Below are positions 62,900 to 64,000 of a DNA stretch of 64,000 bases, piece after piece (the first letter of the stretch is position 1; every line of letters begins with the position of its first letter). The translations under genes and the position numbers were made by a program. The notes below the pieces were generated by a model. That model searched no databases. It was not told where the DNA came from and saw only the letters and a program-made list of their open reading frames with translations. The stretch lies in NCBI GenBank assembly GCA_013306675.1, contig JABLUY010000140.1:34576-98575 (forward strand), given 5' to 3'. The DNA is from Thraustochytrium sp. TN22 (Eukaryota > Sar > Bigyra > Thraustochytrida > Thraustochytriidae).

Positions 62900-64000
62900 G
62901 CTGGCGCAAGCACCGGGATGCACGTCTGCCTCGCCGCGCCTCGCCTGCCTCGTGCCCGATGACGTGCCAACTGACTGGAATGTAACTCCGAGTCGGTGTC
63001 AGGACGTCTGTCCGCCTCTGGTCAGGCCTTCATCAGATTCATCTCATCACGGCGTCAGGGCCGGCGGGCTGGCTCGGGTCCGGCGCGGTTCAAGTTCCCG
63101 GTCGCAAGTGACGCGTGCCAAGGCCCCGAGCGCTTGCGCAATGCATCTGTGCCACGCTGCTGTGCTGCTGTGCTGTGACGGTGCCGGCCGGTCGGCATGG
63201 CCTCCTGCGCGTCACGCTCTAGATACCGCGGACGCCACACACTCTGCCAGGGACAAGACGCCTGCCAGGTCTGACGCGCGACTGCTGACGCGCCGCAACC
63301 ATCGTCGCCCGGCAGTCCCATCGTCGCCAAGCAGGCAGCACCAGTACCGCCAAGCAGGCAAAGATCACTCCGCTGTCCCGCTCCGCAGCAGCTACCTGGA
63401 CCTTCGCATGCACGTCTCCAAGGCCGTCAACGCCACCAACGAGTCCGCCTACTGCAACTCGATCGCCCGCGTCAAATCATCCACTTTCACGCTTTCACGC
63501 TGCCCCTTTCGAGGAATGAGCCGGCCTGCGCTGCCGTCCTCTTGTAGGCGAACTCCGTCTCATCTGCATAACCAAGGCCGGTGGCTACCTCAGTCGCTGC
63601 GTCGCAGTGTAGGACAGCGCGCCGGCGAAATGCAGCGAAACCAAGGCCACCCCTCGTCGTGAGCACCGCAGGGCACGAGAGTGCCACCACGCTCGAGAGC
63701 GAGAGCGTCATTATCACGCAACCAGAGCCCACCGCCACATCCGCTGGGGCGCCGTCGGACTCTACGGTAGCCGACACCAGCTCGCGCACCACGCCTCGCG
63801 TCACAGCACGGCCTCCGCGTCGCTCTCGGCGGCAGCACTGTCGCCCAAACCTATCATCCAAGGCATCGCGCGACGGGCCTTCGCGCACGTGAGCCCGTTC
63901 CTCTCGGATAACAACCCACTATCAGGTGCTGGTGTACTTGATGAAGACGAGCCGAGGGTCCCAAGGTGCGAGTCGTACGTGGCGTTTGGAGCAAAGGCAC
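62900..64000. other. terminal 1.1 kb, no gene seen
   Basis: Upstream of the LRR gene and up to the window edge. Several short open frames exist on both strands (for example a minus frame at 63487-63888), but they begin at non-ATG codons and show no family pattern. A gene continuing past 64000 cannot be excluded. Confidence 0.4.

Noticed and set aside
63487-63888. 133-codon minus frame near the window end
   Set aside because: Begins at GTG and has no recognisable family; might be part of a gene cut by the window edge, but I cannot support it.

Overview
The window is nuclear DNA from a GC-rich, gene-dense protist. I read 28 protein-coding genes in 64 kb. Most are single-exon; the spliced ones have short introns (61 to 456 nt) with GT...AG ends. 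I see no bacterial operons, no rRNA or tRNA gene, no CRISPR and no transposon. A dynein regulatory complex subunit (DRC3) and an LRRC34-like gene show that the organism builds motile cilia. Sulfite oxidase with a basic leader, COG6, FCP1, LTV1 and a PHO80-type cyclin are typical eukaryotic housekeeping genes. The 3-dehydroquinate synthase stands alone (not fused as in the fungal/oomycete AROM) and has no visible plastid leader. A flagellate, possibly non-photosynthetic protist such as a labyrinthulomycete-like stramenopile would fit, but this placement is an inference and is weak.

Layout. 0.5-11.2 kb, all on plus: myristoylable GNAT acetyltransferase, membrane-anchored PHPT1-like phosphohistidine phosphatase, sulfite oxidase, a 2.8 kb non-coding stretch, and an O-fucosyltransferase-like type II membrane enzyme whose last part lies in the -1 frame. 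11.8-25.9 kb: choline/ethanolamine kinase (-), SDR (+), TPR protein (-), RDH/HSD17B-like SDR (-), FCP1 phosphatase (+), PHO80-like cyclin (-), 2.4 kb non-coding, sulfatase (+), 3-dehydroquinate synthase (-). 26.4-43.1 kb: coiled-coil protein (-), polycystin channel (+), DRC3 (-), LRRC34-like (+), COG6 (+), PANTS/DUF3128 protein (+), BK-like K+ channel (-). 44.2-62.9 kb: p25-alpha-like protein (+), triple-SH3 adaptor (-), LisH protein with a Cys cluster (+), PLL-like membrane lectin (-), MGN/EF-hand-like protein (+), alanine aminotransferase (+), LTV1 (-), repeat-rich coiled-coil protein (+), RNH1-type LRR protein (-). The last 1.1 kb has no convincing gene.

Genes are arranged largely as alternating head-to-head and tail-to-tail pairs. 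Head-to-head spacers are mostly 0.45-1.1 kb and could act as bidirectional promoters; some tail-to-tail gaps are very short (40 and 84 bp). Non-coding gaps carry many microsatellites, and TAGCTAGC runs recur close behind stop codons. Functionally, several genes serve the secretory pathway or cell surface (fucosyltransferase, COG6, sulfatase, PLL lectin, anchored PHPT1-like protein), signalling or channels (polycystin, BK, SH3, EF-hand-like), and cilia (DRC3, LRRC34, perhaps the p25-alpha protein).

Because the DNA is GC-rich, almost every gene is shadowed by long open frames on the other strand. I chose frames by recognisable motifs, and I moved starts to the first sensible ATG where the open frame begins at GTG, CTG or TTG.
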